From Peronospora farinosa (Eukaryota > Oomycota > Peronosporomycetes > Peronosporales > Peronosporaceae): 64,000 nt of DNA. The DNA lies in the NCBI GenBank assembly GCA_947646735.1, contig CANTFK010000072.1, positions 434,001 to 498,000 of the forward strand, given 5' to 3'. Below, in pieces: positions 55,650-64,000 of the stretch. The first letter of the stretch is position 1. Each line of letters begins with the position of its first letter. A program made the position numbers and the translations under genes. Under the pieces are notes generated by a model that saw only the letters and a program-made list of their open reading frames with translations, was not told where the DNA came from and made no database searches.

Positions 55650-56640
55650 ACTCGCCAATCGATAGGATTGGGGGGTTCATCTGTTCGGACCTGAAGGGAC
55701 CCGTGACGCCAAAGGACCGCCAAGGAAACCGATACCTTGTGAACTTTGTAGACCACAAGTCCAACTACTGCCGCGTGTTTCTGGCTCCGACAAAGGACCG
55801 CGCAGCGAAGAAGTTTGAACATTTTCTAGTGTTTTTCGAAAGGCGATTCAATTGTCGAATTCACGTACTACGAATGGACGGCGGCGGCAGTATCAGAACG
55901 TTGACCTGTTTTGTAAGCGCACTTGAGTCATGCGTTGAGTCTCAGAAGCGAGAAATTAAGCGTCGAACGGAAAGGCATAGCGGATGCATCAGACGGTTCT
56001 TATCATGGCTCGATCCATGATCCTCGCAAGTCGCCTACTTTTGACTTTCTGGGGCGATGCCGTCGAATAAGCGGTATACATCTTGAACCGAAGCCCGACA
56101 AGCGCAAACCTGCGCCGCGCATCGCCACTACAGGTACTCACGGAGGTGGCCCCTGACCTACGCGACGTAGTTGTTTTCGGCTCGACCTGCACGGTCTACC
56201 GAGACCCACGCAAGAATTTGCTCGCGCAGAGGGCACAAGTGGGTATCATCGTCGGGAGAAGCGACGAGACCAAAGGGTATCGAGTTTTTTTGCAGAAAGA
56301 CAACGTCGTGGTCGTCACACAGCACGTGAAGAACATTGCGACGCTTAGCGACGAGCAGAACTGTCAGCTCCAGCGCGCACTCGAATACGACGATCAAGAC
56401 GCGCCAACTGCAGCTGAGGGAACGGAGTCTGCAGCGGCGTCAACGAAATCACGCGCAACTGCATCAGCAACGATGCAAACAGCAACGACAGTTTTGAGCA
56501 GCGGGCAGCGAAAGACGAAGTCGTGGACGCGCTCGTCACACGGTACGCGCGGCGCAGCGAAGCGCGGCACAGAGGAGCCAGTGAGCAACACAAGCACTGT
56601 CAACCACGTGTACGAGCGTAATCCGAAGAACTATGGCGAG
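55500..56640 (+). pseudogene. Copia integrase
   Basis: The segment 55523-56020 carries CLSCAEGKQTKN (end of the HHCC zinc site), ICSDLKGPVTPKDRQG (first Asp) and HVLRMDGGG (second Asp, with the following residues frameshifted). The third acidic residue region near 55960 is readable only in fragments. The segment 56083-56400 continues with NRSPTSANLRRASPLQVL and GSTCTVYRDPRKNLLAQ. At least three frames are needed. Confidence 0.75.
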
Positions 56641-56678
56641 GCGATGCGAAGCTCGAAAAGAACGACTGGGAGAAAGCA

Positions 56679-58212
56679 ATGCGCGAAGAATTGGAAGCGC
56701 TCGAAAGAAACGACGTCTGGCGCCTGATTAAACGTCCAAGAGACAGCAATGCACTCCACACGAAGTGGGTGTACAAGACGAAGACGACTGCAGATGGAGA
56801 CGTCGAACGCCTGAAAGCGCGGCTCGTAGCGTGCGGGAACGAGCAAGATTTTGGAGTTGACTATGTCCTCACATTTGCTGCTGTGATGGATATGTCGACC
56901 GTCAAAATTATCCTGGCTCTCGCGGCGACGTGGGGAATAGGCGCAAAGCATGGCGATATACCAAACGCCTACGTGAAGGCAGACAAAGAGGCCGATCTCG
57001 AAATCCTCCTGCAAGTGCCCAAGGGAATGGACGTGAGCGGCGACACTGTCAAGGAATTGGAAGCAACGAACGTAAGCGAGCTTGCGTTGCAACTTCGTAA
57101 GAGCTTGTACGGCCTCAAACAGGCCGGCCGACTGTGGAGCCAATTGCTTTACACTCGACTTCTCGACGCCAGTTTCGATCAGTGCGAGTCAGACATGTGT
57201 CTGTACTGGAAGCAAGATGGAAGCGATCTCGTGGTGGTAGGGGTCTACGCTGATGACCTACTCGCAACCGGTACGAATGCGGCAGCGGTTGATAGCTTCT
57301 TTACGAGTCTTGGCAGCCTGTCCATTAAGGACCTAGGTCCCGTGAACATATTTTTGGGGATGCGAGTAGCGGTCGACGACGACGGCAGCTACATGATCGA
57401 CCAAGAAGGCGCCATATATGACCTCCTGAGAGAGCATGGACTCGACGACGCGAACTCGACACGCACTCCCATTGGCGCGGACTGCTACGAAGTCCCAACG
57501 ACAGACAGCGCGCTGCAGATCGCCGAAGAAGGTGGGGGCTCTAGCATCCGGAGCTTCCAGTCGCTCATTGGCAGCCTACTGTGGGTGGCGCGCTGCACAC
57601 GGCCAGATATTGAGTTCGCTGTCCACAAGGCGACGCGCCAGACGCACCAGCGGCGCGTCCACGACTTCAAACTCGCGAAGCGCATTGCGCGATACCTGAA
57701 GGGTACCCGGAAATACAACTTACGTATGACACCAACGAAGAATGCAGGCAAGTCGGTGACTTTGGAGTCGTACTCAGACGCAGACTTTGCTGCCGACAAG
57801 GCGGATCGGAAGTCGCTGATTGGCGGGGTCATTCGCCTGAACGGGATGGCAGTAAGCTGGACGGCCAAGAAACAAGGTGGCGTCGCACTCTCCACCATGG
57901 AGGCAGAGTTTGTCGCAGCGTCGGAGCAGGCGCGTGAGTTGCTTGGCATTCGACAGATGCTGTGCAAAGTTGGGTTGCCACCCGGACTGCCGATGACGCT
58001 CCACGTCGACAACCAAGCAGCTGGACGGCGAGGCGTCATCCCTGAAAGCCAAGCACATCGATGTGCGCCTCAAGTTTGTGCGTGATTACGCGCGACGTGG
58101 GATCATAGCGGCGCAGTACGTGCGGTCTGAGTCTCAGCTTGCAGACCTAATGACGAAGGCCGTGGATGCAGCCAAGCTGGCCTCGCTGTGTGTGTTGATG
58201 AACCTCGAATAG
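56679..58212 (+). pseudogene. Copia reverse transcriptase and RNase H
   Basis: The segment 56679-58020 is one long open frame with NDVWRLIKRPRD, KTKWVYKTK-type start, KSLYGLKQAGRLW, the catalytic VVVGVYADDLLATG, and RNase H residues in SYSDADFAAD, STMEAEFVA and HVDNQAA. A frameshift near 58020 moves the ending (KAKHIDVRLKFVRDYARRG, ADLMTKAVDAAKL) into another frame, with a stop at 58210-58212. The RT itself looks intact. Confidence 0.85.
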
Positions 58213-58268
58213 AGGCAGAAGCCGAGAAGGACAGAAAGGCATACGGTGGTGCCGCAGCCGAGGAGGAG

Positions 58269-58501
58269 TGTTAAATGAAGATTTGCATCTGGACACGAAA
58301 AGATACGAGAGGCGGCTGGCGACACTGTTCTCCTAGCATGTAGATAGAGTAGACAAGGTGTTAGTGCACCAACCAACCAATTGAGTGGACAGGAAACTCA
58401 CGGGGTGAGCGCAGCTTGGGGCACGCAAGTGACCGGGCTGAAGGTAAGCGAAAACATAATGTCAGAATCCTTTTTACTACAGTGTTAACGTATCAAGAAC
58501 A
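58269..58501 (+). repeat. Copia 3' LTR
   Basis: It runs from TGTTAAATG to TATCAAGAACA and is followed by GGAGC. Confidence 0.92.
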
Positions 58502-59183
58502 GGAGCCTCTAAAATGACGGCGACTGATCATCTGTGGAGATTCCAATCGGGGTGGTACGACAGATGCGTGGAGAGATCGACTGCAAGGTCTAAAGGTTAT
58601 CCCCGTTACGAGCGAAGGCGTTGAGTAAGCTCCAGTCGTGGTCCTCCCATGCAGCCTTACATGTGAAACGCGACTGGAATAGAGCGCGGACCAGTTGTCC
58701 AGTGCAGCTTTGCGGCAACAGAAAGAGACCGAGTCGATATCAAAGGAAGAGTGGTCAGGTCTAGAAGCAATTAATCGGCTGCCAGAGGTGCTAATCCCTA
58801 AATACCGGAGCCCATCTGTCAAGCTATTCGATCACGGTCCCCCGTCAGAATATCTGGAAAAGCTACACAGGAAGACGTGATACAACGACTCCGGGTGGAC
58901 CGAATCCGAGAAGTGCAAGAAGAAGAGAGCTGTTTACGAGATATGAAGGCATACTTGAAGGGAGATTGGGGTGTTTTGTCTGTAGACTCTTCTCTATCAT
59001 GCGTAAGATGTCCAAAGACTACGAGATAAGTGAAGAAGTATTACTAATTTATTGCTCCAGCCAGAAAATCGAGGGAGACGACCGAGATGTGACAGCCAGA
59101 TTGTACATACCCCAAGGTCTACAGTCTGACATCCTTCATTACTACCATACAAGTCTGGAGGGCGGTCATCAAGAAACCGGACG

Positions 59184-59523
59184 TGTAACGGGGCTAGAAC
59201 GTACCGTCACTAGCTTACACGCGCGCTCGAGGAAGACTCAAGCCCAAGTATTAGGTATTAAGTAAATTCAACACTGATTTTTATTTTGATTTTAATTCGT
59301 ACTAATTACGAAGATTTTAGTCGTAATAAATACGACAGTGTTCCCGCCTTTCGGGAATCACACAATTTCAGGTTGATTTATCATTGGTCCATATTGGGAC
59401 TTTAGGCCCCAATAATAAACCAATAATAAATTGTCACACTGTGCCCGCTATTCGGGCCCAGCACCTGTCTACATATGTATTTGTTTATTTGTTTTAACTA
59501 TGTGTGTAATGTAGCCCATTACA
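59184..59523 (-). repeat. Gypsy-3 3' LTR
   Basis: It runs from TGTAACGGGG to GCCCATTACA. AT-rich middle blocks (CCAATAATAAACCAATAATA) are shared with the Gypsy-2 LTR. On the minus strand GAGAAGGGGGTGA immediately precedes it as polypurine tract. Confidence 0.85.
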
Positions 59524-59602
59524 TCACCCCCTTCTCATGACAGCACTCACCAACCGTGAGTGCTCAAGTGTCGAAAACCCTTCGCTCACAAACGAATAAA
59601 CA

Positions 59603-60409
59603 ATGTCCGGAGACCCAACACCCAATCCAGCAGCACTCCCAAGAAACATCAGCGGGAGTGCATCAACCAGCATAATGGCGCGGCAGCTCATACCTTGGTC
59701 ACTGTACGACTTGTCCGGAGCTCACGCTCCGGACTCGCTGGACACGATGCGGGACTACTTCCGCCGATTTCGAAAACTGCGCGGGAAAGGTCTTGATGTA
59801 ATCGAGCATGAAGCTCTACATCTTTCTTGGTGTGCCTTCATTCAACGTTGGAATCGGATGCTCGACGATGGTAGCAGCTTCCAATTATGGCTCGCCAATC
59901 GAGAGGAGCTTCGCGCCAATCACTCCATCGGCGCGCTACGAGAAAGAGTGTGTGAGGATGCTTGGAATGTGGACCGCCTCTGCTTCGTCCATGTCATTGA
60001 AGGATGCCGATCTTGTGACTCGACTCCACGCCCAACTCATGACGAATGGCGACGACACATCGCTGAGTGTCCACTCAGTGATCGCGAACAAAGTTGGATT
60101 GCAAAGTATGAGCGAAGTCTGAGCGAACGGAGGAGCACAGTTATTCGTGGTGCGCCTCGCTGGCAGCATCACTCGCGACAGCGGAGTCAATCTCCGCGGA
60201 ATCATCAGCGCAGGGCAGCGACACGTTTGCCTGCCCGTCCTGCTGCGCTATTCTCGCCTCGCAAATGTGATAATACGTATTTACCACGACGTTCTCGTTC
60301 ACGGCATCGTTCTCGTTCACGACATCGTTTCTCGTTCTCGACGACGTGGATCTCCTTATTACTTTCATTTGTCACGAGAGCGTTCGCGTGCTCGCCCGCA
60401 TTGGGATAG
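59603..60409 (+). CDS. Antisense accessory protein of Gypsy-3 (268 residues)
   Basis: This intact frame starts at ATG 59603, 79 bp inside the 3' LTR, and runs opposite to gag-pol. A helical N-terminal domain holds SWCAFIQRWN, SIGALRERVC and LCFVHVIEGC. A Cys/His cluster CRSC...H.....H...C (about residues 143-164) could bind zinc. WIAKYERSLSERR follows, then an Arg/Ser/His-rich tail (RRSRSRHRSRSRHR). A neighbouring frame continues RS-rich to 60602 (SRSRRRGSPYYFHLSRERSR), so the true end may lie there after an indel. The last 205 bp overlap the chromodomain-integrase frame on the other strand. The homologue in Gypsy-2 shares about half of ~100 residues. No known family or function is apparent. 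Its promoter would be in or next to the LTR on the antisense strand. Confidence 0.65.
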   Translation: MSGDPTPNPAALPRNISGSASTSIMARQLIPWSLYDLSGAHAPDSLDTMRDYFRRFRKLRGKGLDVIEHEALHLSWCAFIQRWNRMLDDGSSFQLWLANREELRANHSIGALRERVCEDAWNVDRLCFVHVIEGCRSCDSTPRPTHDEWRRHIAECPLSDREQSWIAKYERSLSERRSTVIRGAPRWQHHSRQRSQSPRNHQRRAATRLPARPAALFSPRKCDNTYLPRRSRSRHRSRSRHRFSFSTTWISLLLSFVTRAFACSPALG

Positions 60410-61476
60410 CCCGACTTCGTGGCTTCATACGACAGAACCACATCTGGAACGTCACGAAGGAGTGAGGAACGTGGTTCCCATGTATCCTGCTCGGGAGGGA
60501 ATCCAAGCCAACGTACTCGGTACCTGCGCACGGATGGAACCGCGCGCTTCTCATGAGCCGACTGCAGTGCTGGTTGTGGAGGGTCCTCGCGACCCACAAT
60601 GAGGTCTACAATCCAGCGCACCTGTCCCTCCGCATCAACAAGCGGAGGAGGGCCCTCGCGATGGTAGTGCTGGCGCCCTGGTTGCTCAGGACGATGTTGA
60701 TCAGGCCGTGAACATAGCTGCCGATGCTCAGCTGGAGCCTGAGGCTGCCAGTGAACGTGCTGCCCGGGCGGAGAAGACTGCGAGTGAGAACCGAAAGTCG
60801 AACTGTTAACTGCTCGAACGGATAAGGGTTCTGGAGCGCCAGGTGCTTGGTCAGGTCCAGACGGGATCGAGGCCCCGCCCCATGTCATCGGCGCGTCGAG
60901 CACTACGGGAAGGCCGTTCGACTTACGAACCCCTGAAGCCGGCGTTGGAGCCAAACCGTGAAGCGTAGCCGGACGATATTCCTTCAGCCGCCCGACATAG
61001 AATGTCGGGTGGAGTCGCAGTGACGAGGGGATGTCGAGTGTATAAGCGTCGCCAATTGCCTTCAGAACCTTGAATGGACCGATGAAGCGTGGCGCGAGTT
61101 TACTCGCGCACAGAGTAGTGACCGCTGATTCCCTTAAACCTTCCGTAGATAATAATACACGATCACCTTTTTCAAACTTTCTCATGTTCTTTCTGCCATG
61201 TTTGTCAGCTTTCTCCTTCTGTTGGTCTACCGCAGATTGTAGTGCGTCGCGTACAAACCGGGTGATGGCTTGACGTTGGAGTATAAGTTCCGACACAGCC
61301 ATGTCATCAATTGGTCGCGCCGACTCAATCGGCGCGTAGTTGGCAGTAGGTGAACGCTTACCCGAAGACGGGTCAATCAATGTCTGCGCAGTCCATCGAG
61401 CTAATGGGGACGCCACGTCTGATGGCGTCAAAGTGTCCGTCTTTGCCTTGGATCGTGTTACTGCATTCGCGCTCAA
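60205..61476 (-). CDS. Gypsy-3 integrase C-terminal region with chromodomain
   Basis: The intact 423-codon frame covers the end of the polyprotein: FEKGDRVLLSTEGLRES, ASKLAPRFIGPFKVL, RLHPTFYVGRLKEYRP, a Pro/Gln/His-rich spacer, then a chromodomain-like module (RYRVRWLGFPPEQDTWEPRS, then LRDVPDVVLSYEATK). It ends in an Arg/Glu-rich tail (KRCRERERCRERERRGK), which is the mirror of the antisense RS codons. Its first residues continue from the integrase core after a frame change near 61480-61780. Confidence 0.8.
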   Translation of the reverse strand: MSANAVTRSKAKTDTLTPSDVASPLARWTAQTLIDPSSGKRSPTANYAPIESARPIDDMAVSELILQRQAITRFVRDALQSAVDQQKEKADKHGRKNMRKFEKGDRVLLSTEGLRESAVTTLCASKLAPRFIGPFKVLKAIGDAYTLDIPSSLRLHPTFYVGRLKEYRPATLHGLAPTPASGVRKSNGLPVVLDAPMTWGGASIPSGPDQAPGAPEPLSVRAVNSSTFGSHSQSSPPGQHVHWQPQAPAEHRQLCSRPDQHRPEQPGRQHYHREGPPPLVDAEGQVRWIVDLIVGREDPPQPALQSAHEKRAVPSVRRYRVRWLGFPPEQDTWEPRSSLLRDVPDVVLSYEATKSGYPNAGEHANALVTNESNKEIHVVENEKRCRERERCRERERRGKYVLSHLRGENSAAGRAGKRVAALR

Positions 61477-61776
61477 AATACCGTGAGCTGCACTCGATCC
61501 TTGTTTATCACCTTTATCCCCCCCAGAGTGTAGCCACTAGGTGTTATGGGTCTCCCCACGGCCAGGACAGTAGGAACACGAGGGTGACGAGCCGATTCAC
61601 AAAAAATGACGTCAACCCTGTAGACGCGTGTACGGCGTTGTTGAGTGCGAACTCAGCGAGTGGTAAAAATGCACTCCAACTTGTAAATGACGTAGCGTAA
61701 CTTCAAAGAACGTTTTCGAGGACCCGGTTCACGCGCTCGGTCTGCCAATCCGTTTCCGGATGGGCCGCAATCGACA

Positions 61777-62523
61777 TCAGCAGTTTTGTCCCGAGGAGCT
61801 CGAAAAGTGACGTCCAAAATGCGGACGTAAATCGCGGGTCACGGTCCGAAACAATGTTTTCTGGAGGCCATGATGACGGAACACCGCGTCGATGAAGTGC
61901 GCCGCGGTCTCTACCGCGGTGACCTTAGCGTGAACAGGCACGAGATGTGTCATCTTGCTGAATCTGTCAAAAAAGATTAAGATGCCCGTTCGAGCTTGGC
62001 TATCGGGCGCAAGCCCGAAGATGAAGTCCATCGAAACTGATCTCCAGGCCTCTGCTGCAATTGGCAACGATCGCAAAGGAGCCTGTGACGATGGAGATGG
62101 CTTCACACGCTGGCATATTTCGCACGTTCGGATCCAGTTGCGTACCCACTTATACATGTGGGGCCAGAAGAAGTCTCGAGACACAGCCGCGAAAGTCTTT
62201 TCGCGGCCTAAATGGCCGCCAGCAGGAGCATCGTGATACTCGTGAATGATTCTTGCACGCAAATCCATGTCATTGGCATTCACCGTACGAGGAGAATCGA
62301 ATTGGTCGATGCTATACAGAAGCGAATTGCCATCTAAACTGTATCGATGAATGTGGTCGCGCTTGGTTCGGGATAATGCTCCCAGTGCAGCATCGCTGGG
62401 AGCTTGCAGATACTCGATAATGTCTGCGTAATCTGAATCGCCCTTGTACGCTGCGACGATCTCATCAAATAAACACGTCTCGGGTGTACCCGAGTTAAGT
62501 TCAGCGATACACACATTGCACAT
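61777..62523 (-). pseudogene. Gypsy-3 integrase core (frameshifted end)
   Basis: It holds the RNase H-integrase spacer, the zinc site EYHDAPAGGHLGREKT with CEICQRVKPSP, and the core start SVSMDFIFGLAPDSQARTG (first Asp). Near 61860 the frame slips: LRPHFGRHFSSSSGQNC replaces the expected RFTSAFW.SLFELLG, so the second and third catalytic residues lie in another frame. Confidence 0.8.
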
Positions 62524-64000
62524 CGGTTATCATCGTCCTCGTCATCAGTAGCCTGACGACTCAAAGCAGTCCAAGGATCGTAGTCGGGACGTCGTGACAA
62601 GGCGTCAGCGAGAATATTAGTCTTGCCTGGCTTGTAATGCACGACGAAGTTGTACTCAGAGAAGAATGAGAGCCATCGTGCCATCCGTTGGGACAGGTGT
62701 GGGCTCTTCATCGCTGTGCGCAGCGATGCATGATCGGTGTACAAAGCAAATGTACGTTCACCAAGGAGATGCACGCGAAAATTGATGAGTGCATAGCGCA
62801 TCGCTAATAACTCCTTGTCGTGAACCGGATAGTTCTTCTCAGCTGGCTTCATCTGTCGCGACTGATAACTCACGACTCGTTCACGGCCCTCATCATCGAA
62901 TTGCATGAGGGCACAACCGATTGCAAAATCACTGGCGTCGCAAACCACGTGGAACGGCTTGAAGTCGTCTGGTAGGACGAGGAATGGCGCTGACGCAAGG
63001 CTCTTCTTTACTGCTTCGAAGGCTGCTTGGTGCTCGGGACGCCACAACCACGTGGCGTCTTTCTTCAGGAGTGACGACAAAGGCTGGATAGAACCAGCAT
63101 AATCCTTCGTATACTTGTGCAAATTATTAGCCAAGCCGAGCCACTGGCGCAGCTCCGTAGGGTTCTTCGGCGTGGGCCAAGAACAGATGGACGACACCTT
63201 CTCTGGATCAGCTCGAACTCCCAATTTACTCACATAACAACCTAACACCGGAATCTCCGGTGCACAAAAGACACACTTCTTGAGATTCGCGTACAACTTG
63301 TTGTCCCGCATAACTTGAAACACTTGCTTCAGGTGTTGAATGTGAACTTGGACATCGTTGAGGTTGCCCTCGGCGCGACTATGGACGAAAATGTCGTCAA
63401 AATAACTTGGAGCAAAGTTCCGAAGAGGTCTCAACACTTGAGACACCATGCGATTGAAAGTGGCCGGAGCGTTCTTCGATCCTTGTGGCATAACCAGCCA
63501 CTCCCATAAAATGCCACTCGGGGTGCTCACCGCGGTGAGTGGGATATCGCTCGGGCGCATCAAAATCTGGTAAAAGCCATCGGTCAAGTCGATGGCACTG
63601 AAGATGACACTTCCTGACGTGGAATTCAGCACCATGTCCTTCCTGGGAATTGGCGTTTGCGCAGGAATAGTGGCATCATTCAACTTATTGAACGCATGCA
63701 CTATCCGCCAGCCTCCCGTAGCCTTCTTCACGCAGAAGGTTGGACTCGAATGTGGTGAGATACTTTCATGCACGTGACCCGCTTTGCGGCGGCCTTCGAA
63801 GAATGCATCAATAGCTTCGACTTGATCTCGAGGCAACGGCCACTGCCGTGTCACACAATACTTCGACCCTGGCACGAGATCAATCTCGTGCCGAACACCA
63901 CGGTCTGCAAGAAGGTCAGCCGGGATCTTGTCCGGGAACACGTCTGCATACTCACGAGAAATGTCGTAGACGGGGTTACCAGACTCTCGCAGAGCCTCCC
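62334..64000 (-). CDS. Gypsy-3 reverse transcriptase-RNase H, partial at right edge
   Basis: The frame is open from the window edge to 62334. It has the RT start (VRHEIDLVPGSKYCVTRQWP), IFSAIDLTDGFYQILMRPSD (first catalytic Asp), SYFDDIFVHSRAEG (catalytic DD), the thumb GVRADPEKVSSICSWPTP, RNase H with CDASDFAIGCALMQ, VHDKELLAMRYAL and LYTDHASLR, all acids intact, and KPGKTNILADALSRRPDY. It leaves the integrase frame near 62520 by a shift. This is the only Gypsy RT here that looks catalytically intact. Confidence 0.88.
   Translation of the reverse strand, partial: EALRESGNPVYDISREYADVFPDKIPADLLADRGVRHEIDLVPGSKYCVTRQWPLPRDQVEAIDAFFEGRRKAGHVHESISPHSSPTFCVKKATGGWRIVHAFNKLNDATIPAQTPIPRKDMVLNSTSGSVIFSAIDLTDGFYQILMRPSDIPLTAVSTPSGILWEWLVMPQGSKNAPATFNRMVSQVLRPLRNFAPSYFDDIFVHSRAEGNLNDVQVHIQHLKQVFQVMRDNKLYANLKKCVFCAPEIPVLGCYVSKLGVRADPEKVSSICSWPTPKNPTELRQWLGLANNLHKYTKDYAGSIQPLSSLLKKDATWLWRPEHQAAFEAVKKSLASAPFLVLPDDFKPFHVVCDASDFAIGCALMQFDDEGRERVVSYQSRQMKPAEKNYPVHDKELLAMRYALINFRVHLLGERTFALYTDHASLRTAMKSPHLSQRMARWLSFFSEYNFVVHYKPGKTNILADALSRRPDYDPWTALSRQATDDEDDDNRCAMCVSLNLTRVHPRRVYLMRSSQRTRAIQITQTLSSICKLPAMLHWEHYPEPSATTFIDTV

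Larger units (their letters stand above)
53487..58501 (+). mobile_element. Ty1/Copia LTR retrotransposon, nearly complete but inactivated
   Basis: The 233-bp LTRs (53487-53719 and 58269-58501) differ at two positions by eye. GGAGC duplicates at 53482-53486 and 58502-58506. The order gag, protease, integrase, RT, RNase H is the Copia order. The primer-binding site GGTTATGAGCCC (53720-53731) follows the 5' LTR, and GAGGAGGAG at 58260-58268 precedes the 3' LTR as polypurine tract. At least two in-frame stops and several frameshifts break the polyprotein. Confidence 0.92.
53330..59183 (+). mobile_element. Plus-strand relative of element B, truncated and interrupted by Copia
   Basis: Before the Copia element, 53337-53486 reads an archaeal-type RNase H (VNEAEYEGMLLGFDLLE). 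After it, from 58502, the same domain continues (LIICGDSN, then VKRDWN and AADQL in other frames). An integrase zinc-binding piece follows near 59125 (LHYYHTSLEGGHQETGR). The 5' part is missing and the 3' part ends where the Gypsy-3 LTR starts at 59184. Stops and shifts are frequent. Confidence 0.7.
59184..64000 (-). mobile_element. Gypsy-3: Ty3/Gypsy element running off the right edge
   Basis: On the minus strand from the window edge: RT, RNase H, integrase, chromodomain, with a plus-strand antisense gene before the 3' LTR at 59184-59523. The 5' LTR, gag and protease lie outside. It is the best-preserved Gypsy element here, with about two frameshifts visible in pol. It is closely related to Gypsy-2. 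Confidence 0.88.

Overview
The window looks like an oomycete nuclear genome, most likely Peronosporales (Phytophthora or downy mildews). The evidence is an elicitin-like gene with the six-cysteine domain and an oomycete-type Inr/FPR core promoter, a bHLH-PAS transcription factor, short 64-79 nt introns, and dense Ty3/Gypsy and Ty1/Copia elements. Host genes lie in two islands: 1-5845 (F-box/zinc-finger protein, WDTC1-like WD40-TPR protein, membrane-anchored kinase) and 44428-53085 (bHLH-PAS factor, CCT2 chaperonin subunit, elicitin-like protein).

The rest is retrotransposon. Gypsy-1 (6158-12229, minus) is a decayed Ty3/Gypsy element followed by a hAT transposase relic. The stretch 12926-42239 is one nested structure. 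Gypsy-2 (minus; LTRs 12926-13242 and 41922-42239) was hit in gag by a ~13 kb Gypsy element, here called element B (19812-37367, TSD TTGA). The integrase of element B was hit by a gag-only element, TR-GAG-1 (24862-29371, TSD ATTA). A second copy, TR-GAG-2 (37695-41913, TSD CTAC), lies inside the primer-binding site of Gypsy-2. Reading across each insertion restores the interrupted frame, which confirms the order.

At the right, a Copia element (53487-58501, TSD GGAGC) sits in a plus-strand relative of element B, which is cut off by the 3' LTR of Gypsy-3 (59184 to beyond the window). Gypsy-3 has the best-preserved Gypsy polyprotein here.

The most unusual signal is that three elements from two lineages carry an extra gene between integrase and 3' LTR on the strand opposite gag-pol. 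In Gypsy-2 and Gypsy-3 these genes are homologous (about half of ~100 aligned residues identical by eye) and end in Arg/Ser-rich tails. In element B the gene is unrelated in sequence: a coiled coil, a basic region and PAGSTGKP repeats. Element B also has two RNase H domains, with its Gypsy-type domain missing catalytic acids. Most retrotransposon frames carry stops or shifts. Motif calls were made by eye, without database searches.
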